DNA from: JACZUI01 sp965216725
GTDB taxonomy: Bacteria > Actinomycetota > Acidimicrobiia > Spongiisociales > ZC4RG35
Assembly (NCBI GenBank): GCA_965216725.1
Contig: CBDCGI010000021.1
Coordinates: 29,506-93,505 of the forward strand
DNA length: 64,000 bases
Reading direction: 5' to 3'
The notes under the pieces are model-generated. The model was not told where the DNA came from, ran no database searches, and saw only the letters and a program-made list of their open reading frames with translations. The stretch's first letter is position 1. Each line of letters begins with the position of its first letter. The position numbers were made by a program, and so were the translations under genes. Shown piece after piece: positions 42,359 to 50,173 of the stretch.

Positions 42359-42808
42359 CTAGAAAGGCGCCTCGTCGGGCCCGTAGCTCTCTCGAGCCAC
42401 AGGAGCCGGGGGAACGTTCCCGCCTTGATTGTCTCCAAAGCCGCCGCCGTCGGAACGGGACGTCTTGCTGACATTGGCGGTCGCCCAACGAAGCGAAGGT
42501 CCGATCTCGTCGACCTGGACTTCCACGACAGACCTCTTGTCACCGTCGTCGGTCTCCCATGATCTCTGCTCGAGACGCCCGGTCACGATCACCCGGGCTC
42601 CCTTCTGCAGCGACTCCGCGGCTTGCTCGGCCTGCTCGCGCCAGATGGTGCCGCTGAAGAAACTGGTCTGCTCTTTCCACTCCCCGTCCTGGCCCCTCCA
42701 CCGACGGTTCACGGCCAGGCGGATCTTCGCCATCGCCACCCCGGAAGGGGTAAAGCGAAGCTCCGGGTCCTCAACGAGGTTCCCAATCAATGTGACGTTG
42801 TTGGACAT
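42359..42808 (-). CDS. ssb: Single-stranded DNA-binding protein
   Basis: A 149-residue OB-fold protein starting MSNNVTLIGNLVEDPELRFT, with the core WREQAEQAAESLQKGARVIVTGRLEQRSW. The disordered tail is short and ends DEAPF, a slightly altered version of the DDDIPF protein-docking tip. ATG 42808 is preceded by GAGGAGTATTG. Operon member between rpsF and rpsR. Confidence 0.96.
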   Translation of the reverse strand: MSNNVTLIGNLVEDPELRFTPSGVAMAKIRLAVNRRWRGQDGEWKEQTSFFSGTIWREQAEQAAESLQKGARVIVTGRLEQRSWETDDGDKRSVVEVQVDEIGPSLRWATANVSKTSRSDGGGFGDNQGGNVPPAPVARESYGPDEAPF

Positions 42809-42867
42809 CTCAATACTCCTCTGTCTGCCCACCACCGACTATGTCTGACGGGTGGGACACTTTCCAG

Positions 42868-43155
42868 TCAGCTGTCTTTGCGGACGATCTTGTGGCGTAC
42901 CACCTCATCGGAGAGCGACAGCATTCGATCGACCGAGGACACCGAATCGTTGTCGGCCTCGAATGTGACTACCGAGTAATAGCCCTCTGACAGATGATCG
43001 ATCTCATAGGCGAAACGTCTCTTGCCCCAGAGATCGCGGTTCTGGACACTGGCGCCGGTACCGGAGAGATGGGTCTCCAGCTCGGCGATCTTCGACTCGA
43101 CGTCATCTTCCCCGAGGTCGGGGCGATGGATCGTCATTACTTCATAGGCGCGCAT
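42868..43155 (-). CDS. rpsF: 30S ribosomal protein S6
   Basis: A 95-residue bS6: MRAYEVMTIHRPDL start, LWGKRRFAYEIDHLSEGYY core and a C-terminus ending RHKIVRKDS. ATG 43155 is preceded by CAGGAGGTCAA, a strong ribosome binding site. It heads the rpsF-ssb-rpsR-rplI operon, the order usual near bacterial replication origins. Confidence 0.97.
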   Translation of the reverse strand: MRAYEVMTIHRPDLGEDDVESKIAELETHLSGTGASVQNRDLWGKRRFAYEIDHLSEGYYSVVTFEADNDSVSSVDRMLSLSDEVVRHKIVRKDS

Positions 43156-43273
43156 TTGACCTCCTGTGGACATCCGTTTGGAAGGCCCCAAAGCCGCGGT
43201 GGCGATCGATGGAGCAGGGGTTTGTGGCATCCCAGGCGCGTGTCGGGGATGCGGTTGGAGATAGTAGTGGGAT

Positions 43274-43696
43274 TCAGCCGTTTTCCCCAGTCGAGAGGGT
43301 GGCACCGACCGAGAATCGATACTCCCCGGCGGGCGTCTCCAGGACTGAAGAGATCGGACCCGGTGAATCAAGCTCGTCACACACCGAGTCCAAACAGGGG
43401 CGCATCTGATCAGACGTGAGCAGAACACCTTCGGGGCCGAACCACCACACGTCCAGAGGAATCAATGTGTCATCGGCCACGAAGGTGACTTGGGACGGGA
43501 TCTCGTACATGAAGATCATTCCATCGACCTCGGACGGGAGCGCTTCGACGTTCCGCATGCCACGTCGTCGCTCCGGCGATTCGTCGGCAGTCCATACGGA
43601 AAGCACGGTTCCGTCGACGACGATCTCTGTGACCGGATAATCGACTACGGACGCCTGAGCGCAGGCGGCAACGAGAAGGAGCCCTAGGAGCCGGAC
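43274..43696 (-). CDS. DUF192 lipoprotein without a conventional start codon
   Basis: The DUF192 (UPF0127) domain is clear: RGMRNVEALPSEVDGMIF and IPLDVWWFGPEGVLL. In the same frame, upstream of the first standard start (GTG 43606), codons 43606-43696 encode a good lipoprotein signal, RLLGLLLVAAC followed by AQASVVDYP. No ATG, GTG or TTG opens that signal; GTC 43696-43694 lies five bases after GGAG and ACG 43699 is next to it. The left end is therefore approximate. It overlaps the panB 3' end. Function of DUF192 is unknown. Confidence 0.6.
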   Translation of the reverse strand, partial: VRLLGLLLVAACAQASVVDYPVTEIVVDGTVLSVWTADESPERRRGMRNVEALPSEVDGMIFMYEIPSQVTFVADDTLIPLDVWWFGPEGVLLTSDQMRPCLDSVCDELDSPGPISSVLETPAGEYRFSVGATLSTGENG

Positions 43697-44535
43697 CGTC
43701 GCTCCTTCAGCAACTCGGCGGCGACCTCGTCTGAGGCCTGGTAGCTCTCGGACTCGTCGGGAAAAGAGCCGCTCTCGACGTCGGCCACGTATCGCTTCAA
43801 GGCCTCGATCGCTTGATCGCCCAAGTTGGCGTATCGGCGTACGAACTTGGGAGTATGACCGAAGCCGAGGCCCAAGATGTCGTGAAAAACCAGAACTTGA
43901 CCATCTGTCCCCGGGCCGGCTCCGATCCCGATTATGGGCACATCGGTCTCTTTGGTGATGATCTCCCCCAACACGTCTGGAACGCCCTCGACGACAAGAG
44001 CAAACACCCCGGCTTCTGCAAGGGCGCGCGCATCGGCCACTATCTGGTGAGCCGCATCGACCAGCTTCCCCTGCACCTTGAACCCGCCCATCGCATGAAC
44101 TGATTGCGGGGTCAATCCGACGTGGCCCATCACCGGAATTTCAGCGTCGACGATTGCGGTGACTACCGGGATTCGCTTTGCCCCACCCTCCAGCTTGACC
44201 GCTTCGGCGCCTCCTTCTCTCACCAAGCGCCCGGCGTTGAGGACTGCCGTCTCGGGTGTGGTGTGAAAGGTCAGCCAGGGCATGTCCGCCACCACCAGAG
44301 CCCGCGGCTTTGCCCGCTGAACCGCACGGGTGTGCAGGATCATCTCCTCAAGGCCGACACCCAGGGTGGATTCCATGCCATGTATGACATTTGCCGCCGA
44401 GTCGCCAATCAGCACCATGTCCACGCCTGCGCGGTCGGCTATCACCGCCGACGGGAAGTCGTAAGCGGTGACCATCGAGATCTTGGGACCACCTTTGCTT
44501 TCCCGGATCTGAGGAGCAGTCACCTTCTCGGACAT
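43684..44535 (-). CDS. panB: 3-methyl-2-oxobutanoate hydroxymethyltransferase
   Basis: First enzyme of pantothenate synthesis: adds a hydroxymethyl group from methylene-THF to 2-oxoisovalerate. The 283-residue protein has the TIM-barrel motifs MVTAYDFPSAVIADRAGVD, IGDSAANVIHG, VKLEGG, GHVGLTPQS and the DVPIIGIGAGPGTDGQVLV stretch. ATG 44535 is decided by TACCAT seven bases upstream; an ATG at 44556 would add seven residues. panC and panD are not in view. Confidence 0.96.
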   Translation of the reverse strand: MSEKVTAPQIRESKGGPKISMVTAYDFPSAVIADRAGVDMVLIGDSAANVIHGMESTLGVGLEEMILHTRAVQRAKPRALVVADMPWLTFHTTPETAVLNAGRLVREGGAEAVKLEGGAKRIPVVTAIVDAEIPVMGHVGLTPQSVHAMGGFKVQGKLVDAAHQIVADARALAEAGVFALVVEGVPDVLGEIITKETDVPIIGIGAGPGTDGQVLVFHDILGLGFGHTPKFVRRYANLGDQAIEALKRYVADVESGSFPDESESYQASDEVAAELLKERRSGS

Positions 44536-44542
44536 ATCAGAA

Positions 44543-44548
44543 ATGGTA
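44543..44548 (-). promoter_or_regulatory. Leaderless -10 (TACCAT) for panB
   Basis: TACCAT ends seven bases before ATG 44535 and selects that start over ATG 44556. Confidence 0.5.
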
Positions 44549-44598
44549 CCCGGCACCTGGCGATGCGTGGCTGGTGAGCCAACCCAAACACGGCGAGC

Positions 44599-45393
44599 TC
44601 AGGTGTTGGCTGAGGTTGGCCCGCTGTGGTCGGCAACGGCTTTGCGCACCCACTCGATGTCCGCCGCTTGTTCGGCGGCCCCGCCCGGAGTCTCGACGAC
44701 GACGGGAGCTCCGGCACTGGCTATGGCAATGGCCAACTGATCGGATGGGCAATGCCCGTCACCCAGGTTCTGATGCCGATCACGTCGTGAGTCAAAAGGG
44801 TCCTTCGAATCATTGGCGTGAACGAGGTCGATGCGTCCGGTGGCTTCGAGAATCCGCGGGACAAGCTCCTCGAACGGCTCGCCGCCCGCCCAGGAATGGC
44901 AGGTGTCGAGTACAAACCCGACGCCGTAGCCTCCGATTTCTGTCCAGAGCCGAGCGATCCACTCCACGCGACGAGCGACTGCCTTGTCGCCACCGGCTGT
45001 GTTCTCGATCAGCACTTGCATGTCGGTGTCGAGAACATCGAGTGCCTTCTTCCATCGAGTGATGCCCTCCTCTTGAGGCCCGTCACCCGTGACATGGCCG
45101 CCGTGAACCACGACGGCCGCGGCCCCGACTTCCGCGGCGGCGTCGCATGTGTCCTGGAGGATCTTCCGGCTCGGGATCCGCACACGGTTGTTGTCGGCGC
45201 ACACGTTGATGAGATAGGGCGCATGCACGTAGAAAGGGACGTTCGAAGATCTGAGTGCGTCGGCGTCCTCCCGAGGAACGGGCTTTTTCCAGGACTGGGG
45301 GTTGGAAAGGAACGTTTGGACAAGATCGGCGCCTCTCTCCTTAGCGGCGCGAAGCGGATTCATATTCGAAACGTGGGCACCGACGAGGATCAT
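44599..45393 (-). CDS. nfo: Endonuclease IV (AP endonuclease family 2)
   Basis: A 264-residue TIM-barrel zinc nuclease that cuts DNA at abasic sites. Metal-ligand motifs include MILVGAHVS, FYVHAPYLIN, VVHGGHV, LIENTAGG, FVLDTCHSWAGG and LVHANDSKDP. It is a short member of the family. The start overlaps the stop of the upstream membrane protein gene by four bases. Confidence 0.92.
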   Translation of the reverse strand: MILVGAHVSNMNPLRAAKERGADLVQTFLSNPQSWKKPVPREDADALRSSNVPFYVHAPYLINVCADNNRVRIPSRKILQDTCDAAAEVGAAAVVVHGGHVTGDGPQEEGITRWKKALDVLDTDMQVLIENTAGGDKAVARRVEWIARLWTEIGGYGVGFVLDTCHSWAGGEPFEELVPRILEATGRIDLVHANDSKDPFDSRRDRHQNLGDGHCPSDQLAIAIASAGAPVVVETPGGAAEQAADIEWVRKAVADHSGPTSANT

Positions 45394-45980
45394 TCGTCAG
45401 GCTCCCACAAGCTCGTGGTCCGCTTGCGTCTCTCCTCCCGAGCCACTTCCACAGCAAAGGCGGTGATCTTGTCGGTGGCTTCCTGGGGAGAGTCTGCCCA
45501 ATCCTGGGCGAGCATTCCCAACACGTCTGGCTCCACCCATCTCGCTCCCCAGGGGTCGGTCGGCAAGCCTTCCCTCGAAAAGACCTCGATCTGCAGCAGG
45601 GCAAGAGTGTCGCCTTCGTCCTCGATCTCGCCTGGCTTGATGTCTCGAACCAGCTCCCAAGGGATTACGTCGGGCCGTTGCAGCGGCCCCCGAAGCCGGA
45701 GAGCCAGCCCTTCGTCCCGACACTCGATGACCTTCGTCGGATAGAAGAGCTCCTTGAGACCCCAGGCGACCAGGAGAGCCCCGAACAGCAACATCCCCCA
45801 CGCATAGATGACGTCTCGCGGCTCAAAGAGCTGGGTGTCGGACGGTCGGAAGAGAAGGGCGCGAAGCTCATTGGTGAGGCGGCGGTTGGTGAGGACGTCC
45901 ACCGCCATGATCAGGAGGGGTATCCCGCCCAAGGCGAGAAGCCACATCCGCAAGGCCGACCTCTTCACAACAACATTCAC
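45390..45980 (-). CDS. Membrane protein of unknown function
   Basis: A 196-residue protein with two N-terminal transmembrane segments (MWLLALGGIPLLIMAVDVL at 12-30 and YAWGMLLFGALLVAWGL at 59-75) followed by a cytoplasmic domain with FYPTKVIECRDEGLALRLRG and IPWELVRDIKPGEI, which has the look of a bacterial PH-like domain. It lies between pyrE and nfo with four-base overlaps on both sides. Function unknown. Confidence 0.7.
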   Translation of the reverse strand: MNVVVKRSALRMWLLALGGIPLLIMAVDVLTNRRLTNELRALLFRPSDTQLFEPRDVIYAWGMLLFGALLVAWGLKELFYPTKVIECRDEGLALRLRGPLQRPDVIPWELVRDIKPGEIEDEGDTLALLQIEVFSREGLPTDPWGARWVEPDVLGMLAQDWADSPQEATDKITAFAVEVAREERRKRTTSLWEPDE

Positions 45981-46522
45981 TCGTCAACTCCGAGATCGGA
46001 GGGCTCGACCAATGCGAGATAGGGCACGTCTCGCTCCCGAAAACGACGCTGGGCGGCCCCGCCGGACCTGTCCACGAGTACTACGACCTGAACCACATCC
46101 AGGCCCTCGTCTGCAGCGGCCAATGCCGCCTCGAAAGGAGCCGAGCCGGTGGTGGTGGTGTCGTCGACGATCGCCACTTTGGCACCCGCGGCGACCGGTC
46201 CTACCAGCCGACCTCCGGTCCCATGATCTTTCTCCTCCTTACGGATGCTGAAAGCCGACAACGAGCGCTCCGAGACGCCGGCAACCATTGCCGTTGCCAT
46301 GGCTATCGGGTCAGCCCCAATCGTCAAGCCGCCGACGGCCTCCACCTGAGGATCCAAGACACTGAGAACCGCCCGACCCACCAACCAGGCGCCGTCACCG
46401 CTGAATGTGGTCTGGCGAGCATCCATGTACCAGCCGGACACACCTCCGGTTCGGAGAGTGAACGGGCCGTCGGTGCGGAGTGAGTTGTCACGGAGATGGG
46501 CGATCAGCTGGTCCACGTGCAC
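45977..46522 (-). CDS. pyrE: Orotate phosphoribosyltransferase
   Basis: A 181-residue type I phosphoribosyltransferase that makes OMP from orotate and PRPP. Motifs: FTLRTGGVSGWYMDAR, FSIRKEEKDHGTGG and the PRPP loop VAIVDDTTTTG. GTG 46522 is chosen because TACGAT lies six bases upstream; the frame stays open to ATG 46627, which would overlap the divergent phosphatase gene. First gene of pyrE - membrane protein - nfo. Confidence 0.92.
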   Translation of the reverse strand: MHVDQLIAHLRDNSLRTDGPFTLRTGGVSGWYMDARQTTFSGDGAWLVGRAVLSVLDPQVEAVGGLTIGADPIAMATAMVAGVSERSLSAFSIRKEEKDHGTGGRLVGPVAAGAKVAIVDDTTTTGSAPFEAALAAADEGLDVVQVVVLVDRSGGAAQRRFRERDVPYLALVEPSDLGVDE

Positions 46523-46528
46523 GGACCA

Positions 46529-46534
46529 ATCGTA
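46529..46534 (-). promoter_or_regulatory. Leaderless -10 (TACGAT) for pyrE
   Basis: TACGAT ends six bases before GTG 46522 and resolves an otherwise ambiguous start. Confidence 0.5.
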
Positions 46535-46613
46535 AAGAGCACGCTCCACTCTGTTGCGCTCCTTGAAAGCGTGACCCACATTTGGGACAGACTCCGTGCA
46601 CAACGGGGCCAGG

Positions 46614-46619
46614 TAGCGT
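46614..46619 (+). promoter_or_regulatory. Leaderless -10 (TAGCGT) for the histidine phosphatase gene
   Basis: TAGCGT ends six bases before ATG 46626. Confidence 0.5.
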
Positions 46620-46625
46620 TGGGAC

Positions 46626-47312
46626 ATGGACCTTTTCCTTGTCAGACACGGTCAACCCGATTGGGCGCCGGGCAAGGTGGCTCGTACCGATCCCGACCTA
46701 ACCGAAATCGGCACGGAGCAGGCGAAGCGCGTTGCGCATCGCCTCGCATACCTCGACAGGGTTGACGAGTTGTGGTCGTCCACGCTCCGTCGGGCCGCCC
46801 AGACAGCAGAGCCGGTTGCGGGAGAACTCGAAATTGAAGGCGAGGCCTACGACTGGCTTCAAGAGATCGGCAGCCCGCCGGAGTGGGAGGGAGCGCCAGA
46901 GAAGGAGGTGGAGAAGGCGCTCGCCGATTCTCACTTCCGCTCGATGGACGAGATGTGGGAGGGATACCCCGGAGGTGAGTCGTTCCGCTCATTCCACGAA
47001 CGAGTGGTGACCGGCCTCGAAGAGACGCTGGATTCCCACGGGATCCATCCCATCGAGGTCGACCGTCGGCATCTCTGGCAGCTGGACGACCCCGAGAAAA
47101 GAGTGGTAGTCGTGGCTCATGCTGGAACCAACGCGGTGGTGTTGGGTCACCTTCTCGGTCTCGATCCCGTACCGTGGGAGTGGGAACGGTTTCGCCAGCC
47201 CCACACCGGTGTCTCACGGCTCACCATGGTCCGGGTCAGCACAGGCTGGGCGTTCTCGTTGCGTCAGCTTGGCGACGTGTCACATCTCCACCCAGGATTG
47301 GTGACTGCCTGA
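46626..47312 (+). CDS. Histidine phosphatase (phosphoglycerate-mutase-like)
   Basis: A 228-residue histidine phosphatase. The catalytic LVRHGQP is at residues 5-11, ELWSSTLRRAAQTAEPVA carries the second arginine, and VVVVAHAGTNAVVLGHLLG the late histidine. Many small-molecule and protein phosphatases share this pattern; cofactor-dependent phosphoglycerate mutase is unlikely given the divergent central part. Convergent with the next lipoprotein gene, four bases away. Confidence 0.87.
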   Translation: MDLFLVRHGQPDWAPGKVARTDPDLTEIGTEQAKRVAHRLAYLDRVDELWSSTLRRAAQTAEPVAGELEIEGEAYDWLQEIGSPPEWEGAPEKEVEKALADSHFRSMDEMWEGYPGGESFRSFHERVVTGLEETLDSHGIHPIEVDRRHLWQLDDPEKRVVVVAHAGTNAVVLGHLLGLDPVPWEWERFRQPHTGVSRLTMVRVSTGWAFSLRQLGDVSHLHPGLVTA

Positions 47313-47315
47313 TTT

Positions 47316-48185
47316 CTAGCCGCAGCCCGGAGGATCCGGATCCGGCTCGTACGTCACGGTCACATCTGTCCCGAGCGCGGTGGCCCTCAACGTCATCTCG
47401 TCCACGAGTTCCAGAACCAAGTCGAGACTGTCATTGGCTTGTCCCCAGGCGCCAGGTACCGGGTCTATGCCTTGGGCGTCCGTCTCGTCGAGGTCAACGG
47501 CACGCCACACCACGCCGTTTACGGGGCGCAACAGCCACTCGACACCGCAGTGGCTGGACACTTCGTAGGCGATCCTGGTCTCACCAACGTCGAGTCGACC
47601 GGACCCGCCAAGAGCCGGATACGGGGCGTCTTGGGAAGAGGTGAGCTCGCCGGGAGCTATGAAAGTAACGCCATCCGGCGAGTCGAAGTCCTCAGGCCAC
47701 ACCCAGAGGTGAAACTCTCCCTCAGGAAGGGCATCCCGGTCGACGGAAACAACGATCGCCCTCGGATTTGCGTCATCGGTGCATGATCCCGAGCCAGTGT
47801 CTTGCGTATACAACGCCGGGTAGACACGGATGTTTGCCCAGTCGTAGACGATCCCCGACAGCGGTTCGAATGGACATGACCCCGACTCCACCGCACCAAA
47901 GTAGAAGACCACCGAGCCGGCAAAATCCACCAATGGTGCGTCGCCCTCTAGTCCCAGCTGTGACCAGAGGGCCGTAAAGGACTCGGCGTCCTTTACAACG
48001 GCGGTGGTTTGCATTGACCCGAGACCAGACTGATCCGCCAGAAGCTGATGGGGCAAATAGCTGGACTCGGCGGAAATGGTTGGTGGAGGGACGAGTAGTG
48101 GAGATGTGCTGGAGATGGTCTCGCCGCCACAGGAGAATACGGCCAATGCGCCTACGGCGAGGAAAACCCTCGTTATGCCGCTCAC
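47316..48185 (-). CDS. Hypothetical lipoprotein
   Basis: A 289-residue predicted lipoprotein: VFLAVGALAVFSC gives a signal and lipobox near residue 20. A proline-rich linker (PLLVPPPTIS) leads to a domain with five or more cysteines (SGSCPFEP, GSCTDD, HCGVEW, PPGCG), probably disulfide-bonded outside the cell. No family recognised. GTG 48185 gives a compact signal peptide; TTG 48209 adds eight residues. Confidence 0.65.
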   Translation of the reverse strand: MSGITRVFLAVGALAVFSCGGETISSTSPLLVPPPTISAESSYLPHQLLADQSGLGSMQTTAVVKDAESFTALWSQLGLEGDAPLVDFAGSVVFYFGAVESGSCPFEPLSGIVYDWANIRVYPALYTQDTGSGSCTDDANPRAIVVSVDRDALPEGEFHLWVWPEDFDSPDGVTFIAPGELTSSQDAPYPALGGSGRLDVGETRIAYEVSSHCGVEWLLRPVNGVVWRAVDLDETDAQGIDPVPGAWGQANDSLDLVLELVDEMTLRATALGTDVTVTYEPDPDPPGCG

Positions 48186-48226
48186 AGTGTTCAGACGTTC
48201 CGGGATCAAGTTTGGTTTCCAGCCGT

Positions 48227-48232
48227 TACCGT
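48227..48232 (+). promoter_or_regulatory. Leaderless -10 (TACCGT) for the VOC gene
   Basis: TACCGT ends six bases before ATG 48239 and selects this start over earlier in-frame ones that would overlap the divergent lipoprotein gene. Confidence 0.5.
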
Positions 48233-48238
48233 CGCCCC

Positions 48239-48604
48239 ATGGCCAGGCTGCACCAGGTTGCCCAGCATGCGGAGGATCTCGATCGGGCCGTTGAGTTCTA
48301 TCAAACGAGACTGGGTCTCGAGCTCATCTCCAGATTCGATCCGCCGGGTTTGGCGTTCTTCGATCTCGACGGGACACGCCTTCTGTTGGAGACCGGTGCC
48401 CCTCCGTCGTTGATCTATCTAAAAGTCGACAACCTCGCACAGCTGTCCGACCAGCTGAAGTCGTCAGGTGTGGAAATCGTGGCCGGGCCCGAAATGGTTC
48501 ACCGCGACGACGATGGAACCTTCGGCGAGAAGGGATCCGAGGAGTGGATGACCTTCATCCGCGACAGCGAAGGGAACCTTGTTGCATTGGTGGAGCGGCA
48601 CTGA
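48239..48604 (+). CDS. VOC-superfamily (glyoxalase-like) protein
   Basis: A 121-residue vicinal-oxygen-chelate protein with two beta-alpha-beta-beta-beta modules: LHQVAQHAEDLDRAVEFYQTR... at the start and WMTFIRDSEGNLVALVERH at the end. Putative metal ligands are His5 or His9 in the first strand and the late Glu of LVALVE. It may be a glyoxalase or dioxygenase relative; the substrate is unknown. Copy B of the dispersed element begins seven bases after its stop. Confidence 0.8.
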   Translation: MARLHQVAQHAEDLDRAVEFYQTRLGLELISRFDPPGLAFFDLDGTRLLLETGAPPSLIYLKVDNLAQLSDQLKSSGVEIVAGPEMVHRDDDGTFGEKGSEEWMTFIRDSEGNLVALVERH

Positions 48605-48611
48605 TTATTGA

Positions 48612-48655
48612 TTCTGATCGCCAAATGTCCCAAACTTGACGCTCTCCTCCTAAGG
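48612..48655 (+). repeat. 46-bp dispersed element, copy B
   Basis: TTCTGATCGCCAAATGTCCC... ending CTCTCCTCCTAAGGA, between the convergent VOC and cis-prenyltransferase genes. GACGCTC (48638-48644) pairs with GAGCGTC just downstream (48655-48661), so this copy can also form a hairpin that reaches into the prenyltransferase stop region. Confidence 0.8.
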
Positions 48656-48659
48656 AGCG

Positions 48660-49427
48660 TCATTTGCCGAAACGGCGGTCCCGTGAGGAGTAGTCGCGGA
48701 GGGCGCGGAGGAAGTCGACTCGTCGGAAGGCCGGCCAGTTGACGTCGACGAAGACAAACTCGGAGTAGGCCGACTGCCAGAGGAGGAATCCGGACAATCG
48801 CGACTCGCCGGACGTCCGTATCAAAAGGTCAGGGTCGGGCATGTCGGCGGAGTACATGTGTGAGGCGAGGGCGTCCGAGTCGATCCGTCCGGGAATCTCG
48901 GCTGGCGGCACCCCGGCCTCGGCCAGCTCCGACACCAGATCGCGAGCCGCGTCCACGATCTCCTGGCGGCCCCCATACCCCATGGCAATGTTGAGACGGC
49001 GGCTGCCCGACGGGCGACTCGCCTCTGCTTTCTTTGCCGCAGCCACCAGGCGATCAGGCAGAAGGTCGAGGCTCCCGATGAACTTGATCGCCATGTCGTG
49101 TCCCGCGCAATGACCCGGAAGACGTTCGAACAGCTCGACGAGAACGTCGAAATAGGGATCGAGCTCCTCCTCGGACCGGGAGAGGTTCTCTCGCGACAGC
49201 ACCCAAGCCGTAATGACCGGGATCTTGAGCTCCTCGGCCCAGTCCAGGAATTCCTCGAACCTCTGCATTCCCCGCTGATACGCCGCGCTGTAGTTGGGCA
49301 AGCCCTCTTCCCGGGCGTGCCGCCGATGGCCGTCGAGGACGATTCCGATGTGCCGAGGCAGCGCGTCGCGGTCCAGATCCTTGAGGATGGACCGCTCGTA
49401 GATGCGATAGACGATTCCGACCGCCAT
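48660..49427 (-). CDS. Cis-prenyltransferase (UppS / Z-FPP synthase family)
   Basis: A 255-residue enzyme that adds cis isoprene units for the lipid carrier of cell-wall synthesis. Family motifs: HIGIVLDGHRRHAREEG (pyrophosphate loop), TAWVLSRENLSRSEEEL, MGYGGRQEIVDAARDL and the late PDLLIRTSGESRLSGFLLWQ. The usual DGN of the loop reads DGH, and the usual W after RR is H. Length and motifs fit the actinobacterial short-chain branch (Rv1086-like) as well as UppS. ATG 49427 has TAGCAT seven bases upstream. Confidence 0.88.
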   Translation of the reverse strand: MAVGIVYRIYERSILKDLDRDALPRHIGIVLDGHRRHAREEGLPNYSAAYQRGMQRFEEFLDWAEELKIPVITAWVLSRENLSRSEEELDPYFDVLVELFERLPGHCAGHDMAIKFIGSLDLLPDRLVAAAKKAEASRPSGSRRLNIAMGYGGRQEIVDAARDLVSELAEAGVPPAEIPGRIDSDALASHMYSADMPDPDLLIRTSGESRLSGFLLWQSAYSEFVFVDVNWPAFRRVDFLRALRDYSSRDRRFGK

Positions 49428-49434
49428 CCCCGGA

Positions 49435-49440
49435 ATGCTA
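49435..49440 (-). promoter_or_regulatory. Leaderless -10 (TAGCAT) for the cis-prenyltransferase gene
   Basis: TAGCAT ends seven bases before ATG 49427, selecting it over a longer frame to 49505. Confidence 0.5.
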
Positions 49441-49485
49441 ATTGTCGCACCCCATCTCGAATATGGCTTGTGCGACCTAAAGGCA

Positions 49486-49491
49486 TACCGT
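49486..49491 (+). promoter_or_regulatory. Leaderless -10 (TACCGT) for the hemolysin III gene
   Basis: TACCGT ends seven bases before ATG 49499. An inverted repeat GTCGCAC/GTGCGAC lies just upstream in the gap shared with the divergent prenyltransferase gene. Confidence 0.5.
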
Positions 49492-49498
49492 GCCCGCG

Positions 49499-50167
49499 AT
49501 GACAACTCGGGTCACTCTGGGGAAGATGCAGAACCCGATCAGGGGCTTCCTGCACGGCGGTGCCGCCGCTGCTTCTGTCATGGGTTTGGTACTGATGGTC
49601 ATCCGGGCAAGCCCGGACGCCAAAGCACTCGCCAGCTCGATGGTCTTCGGAGTGTCGCTGATCGTCATGTACACGGTCTCGTCTCTCTACCACTCGATTC
49701 CGTGGGGAGAGGTCTCCAAGACACGCATGCGCAAGGCGGATCACTCGATGATCTACCTGGTGGTGGCGGCAACCTTCACCCCGGTCGCGTCAGCCGCCCT
49801 GACCGGTCCGACGCTGATCCTGGCTCTGGCAATGATGTGGGCGATCGCTTCAACCGGGATCATCCTCAAACTGTGGGCATCCGACGTGAAGACGTCACTT
49901 TCGGTGACCCTGCAGCTTGTCATGGGGTGGTCCGCGCTGATATGGACGCCGGCCATCTATTCACAGCTGGGGCTGGTCCCAGTCGTCTTGATCCTTGCCG
50001 GCGGGCTCAGCTACACCGTGGGTGCGGTGATCTTCGCCACTCAGCGGCCCCGGCTCTTTCCTCGGACGTTTTCATATCACGAGATGTTCCACGTCCTCGT
50101 GGTCACTGGTAGCTTCATCCACTTCTTAGTGGTCTACGCCTACGCGATTCCTGAGATGACGGGCTGA
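49499..50167 (+). CDS. Hemolysin III / PAQR-family membrane protein
   Basis: A 222-residue protein with seven transmembrane segments. The family's conserved polar residues are in place: SLYHS near residue 60, KADHSMIYLVVAATFTP near 80 and SYHEMFHVLVVTGSFIHF near 200, which together make a buried zinc site with hydrolase-like geometry. Despite the name, members act in membrane lipid homeostasis. ATG 49499 is chosen from the leaderless -10. Confidence 0.9.
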   Translation: MTTRVTLGKMQNPIRGFLHGGAAAASVMGLVLMVIRASPDAKALASSMVFGVSLIVMYTVSSLYHSIPWGEVSKTRMRKADHSMIYLVVAATFTPVASAALTGPTLILALAMMWAIASTGIILKLWASDVKTSLSVTLQLVMGWSALIWTPAIYSQLGLVPVVLILAGGLSYTVGAVIFATQRPRLFPRTFSYHEMFHVLVVTGSFIHFLVVYAYAIPEMTG

Positions 50168-50173
50168 GAGCCG

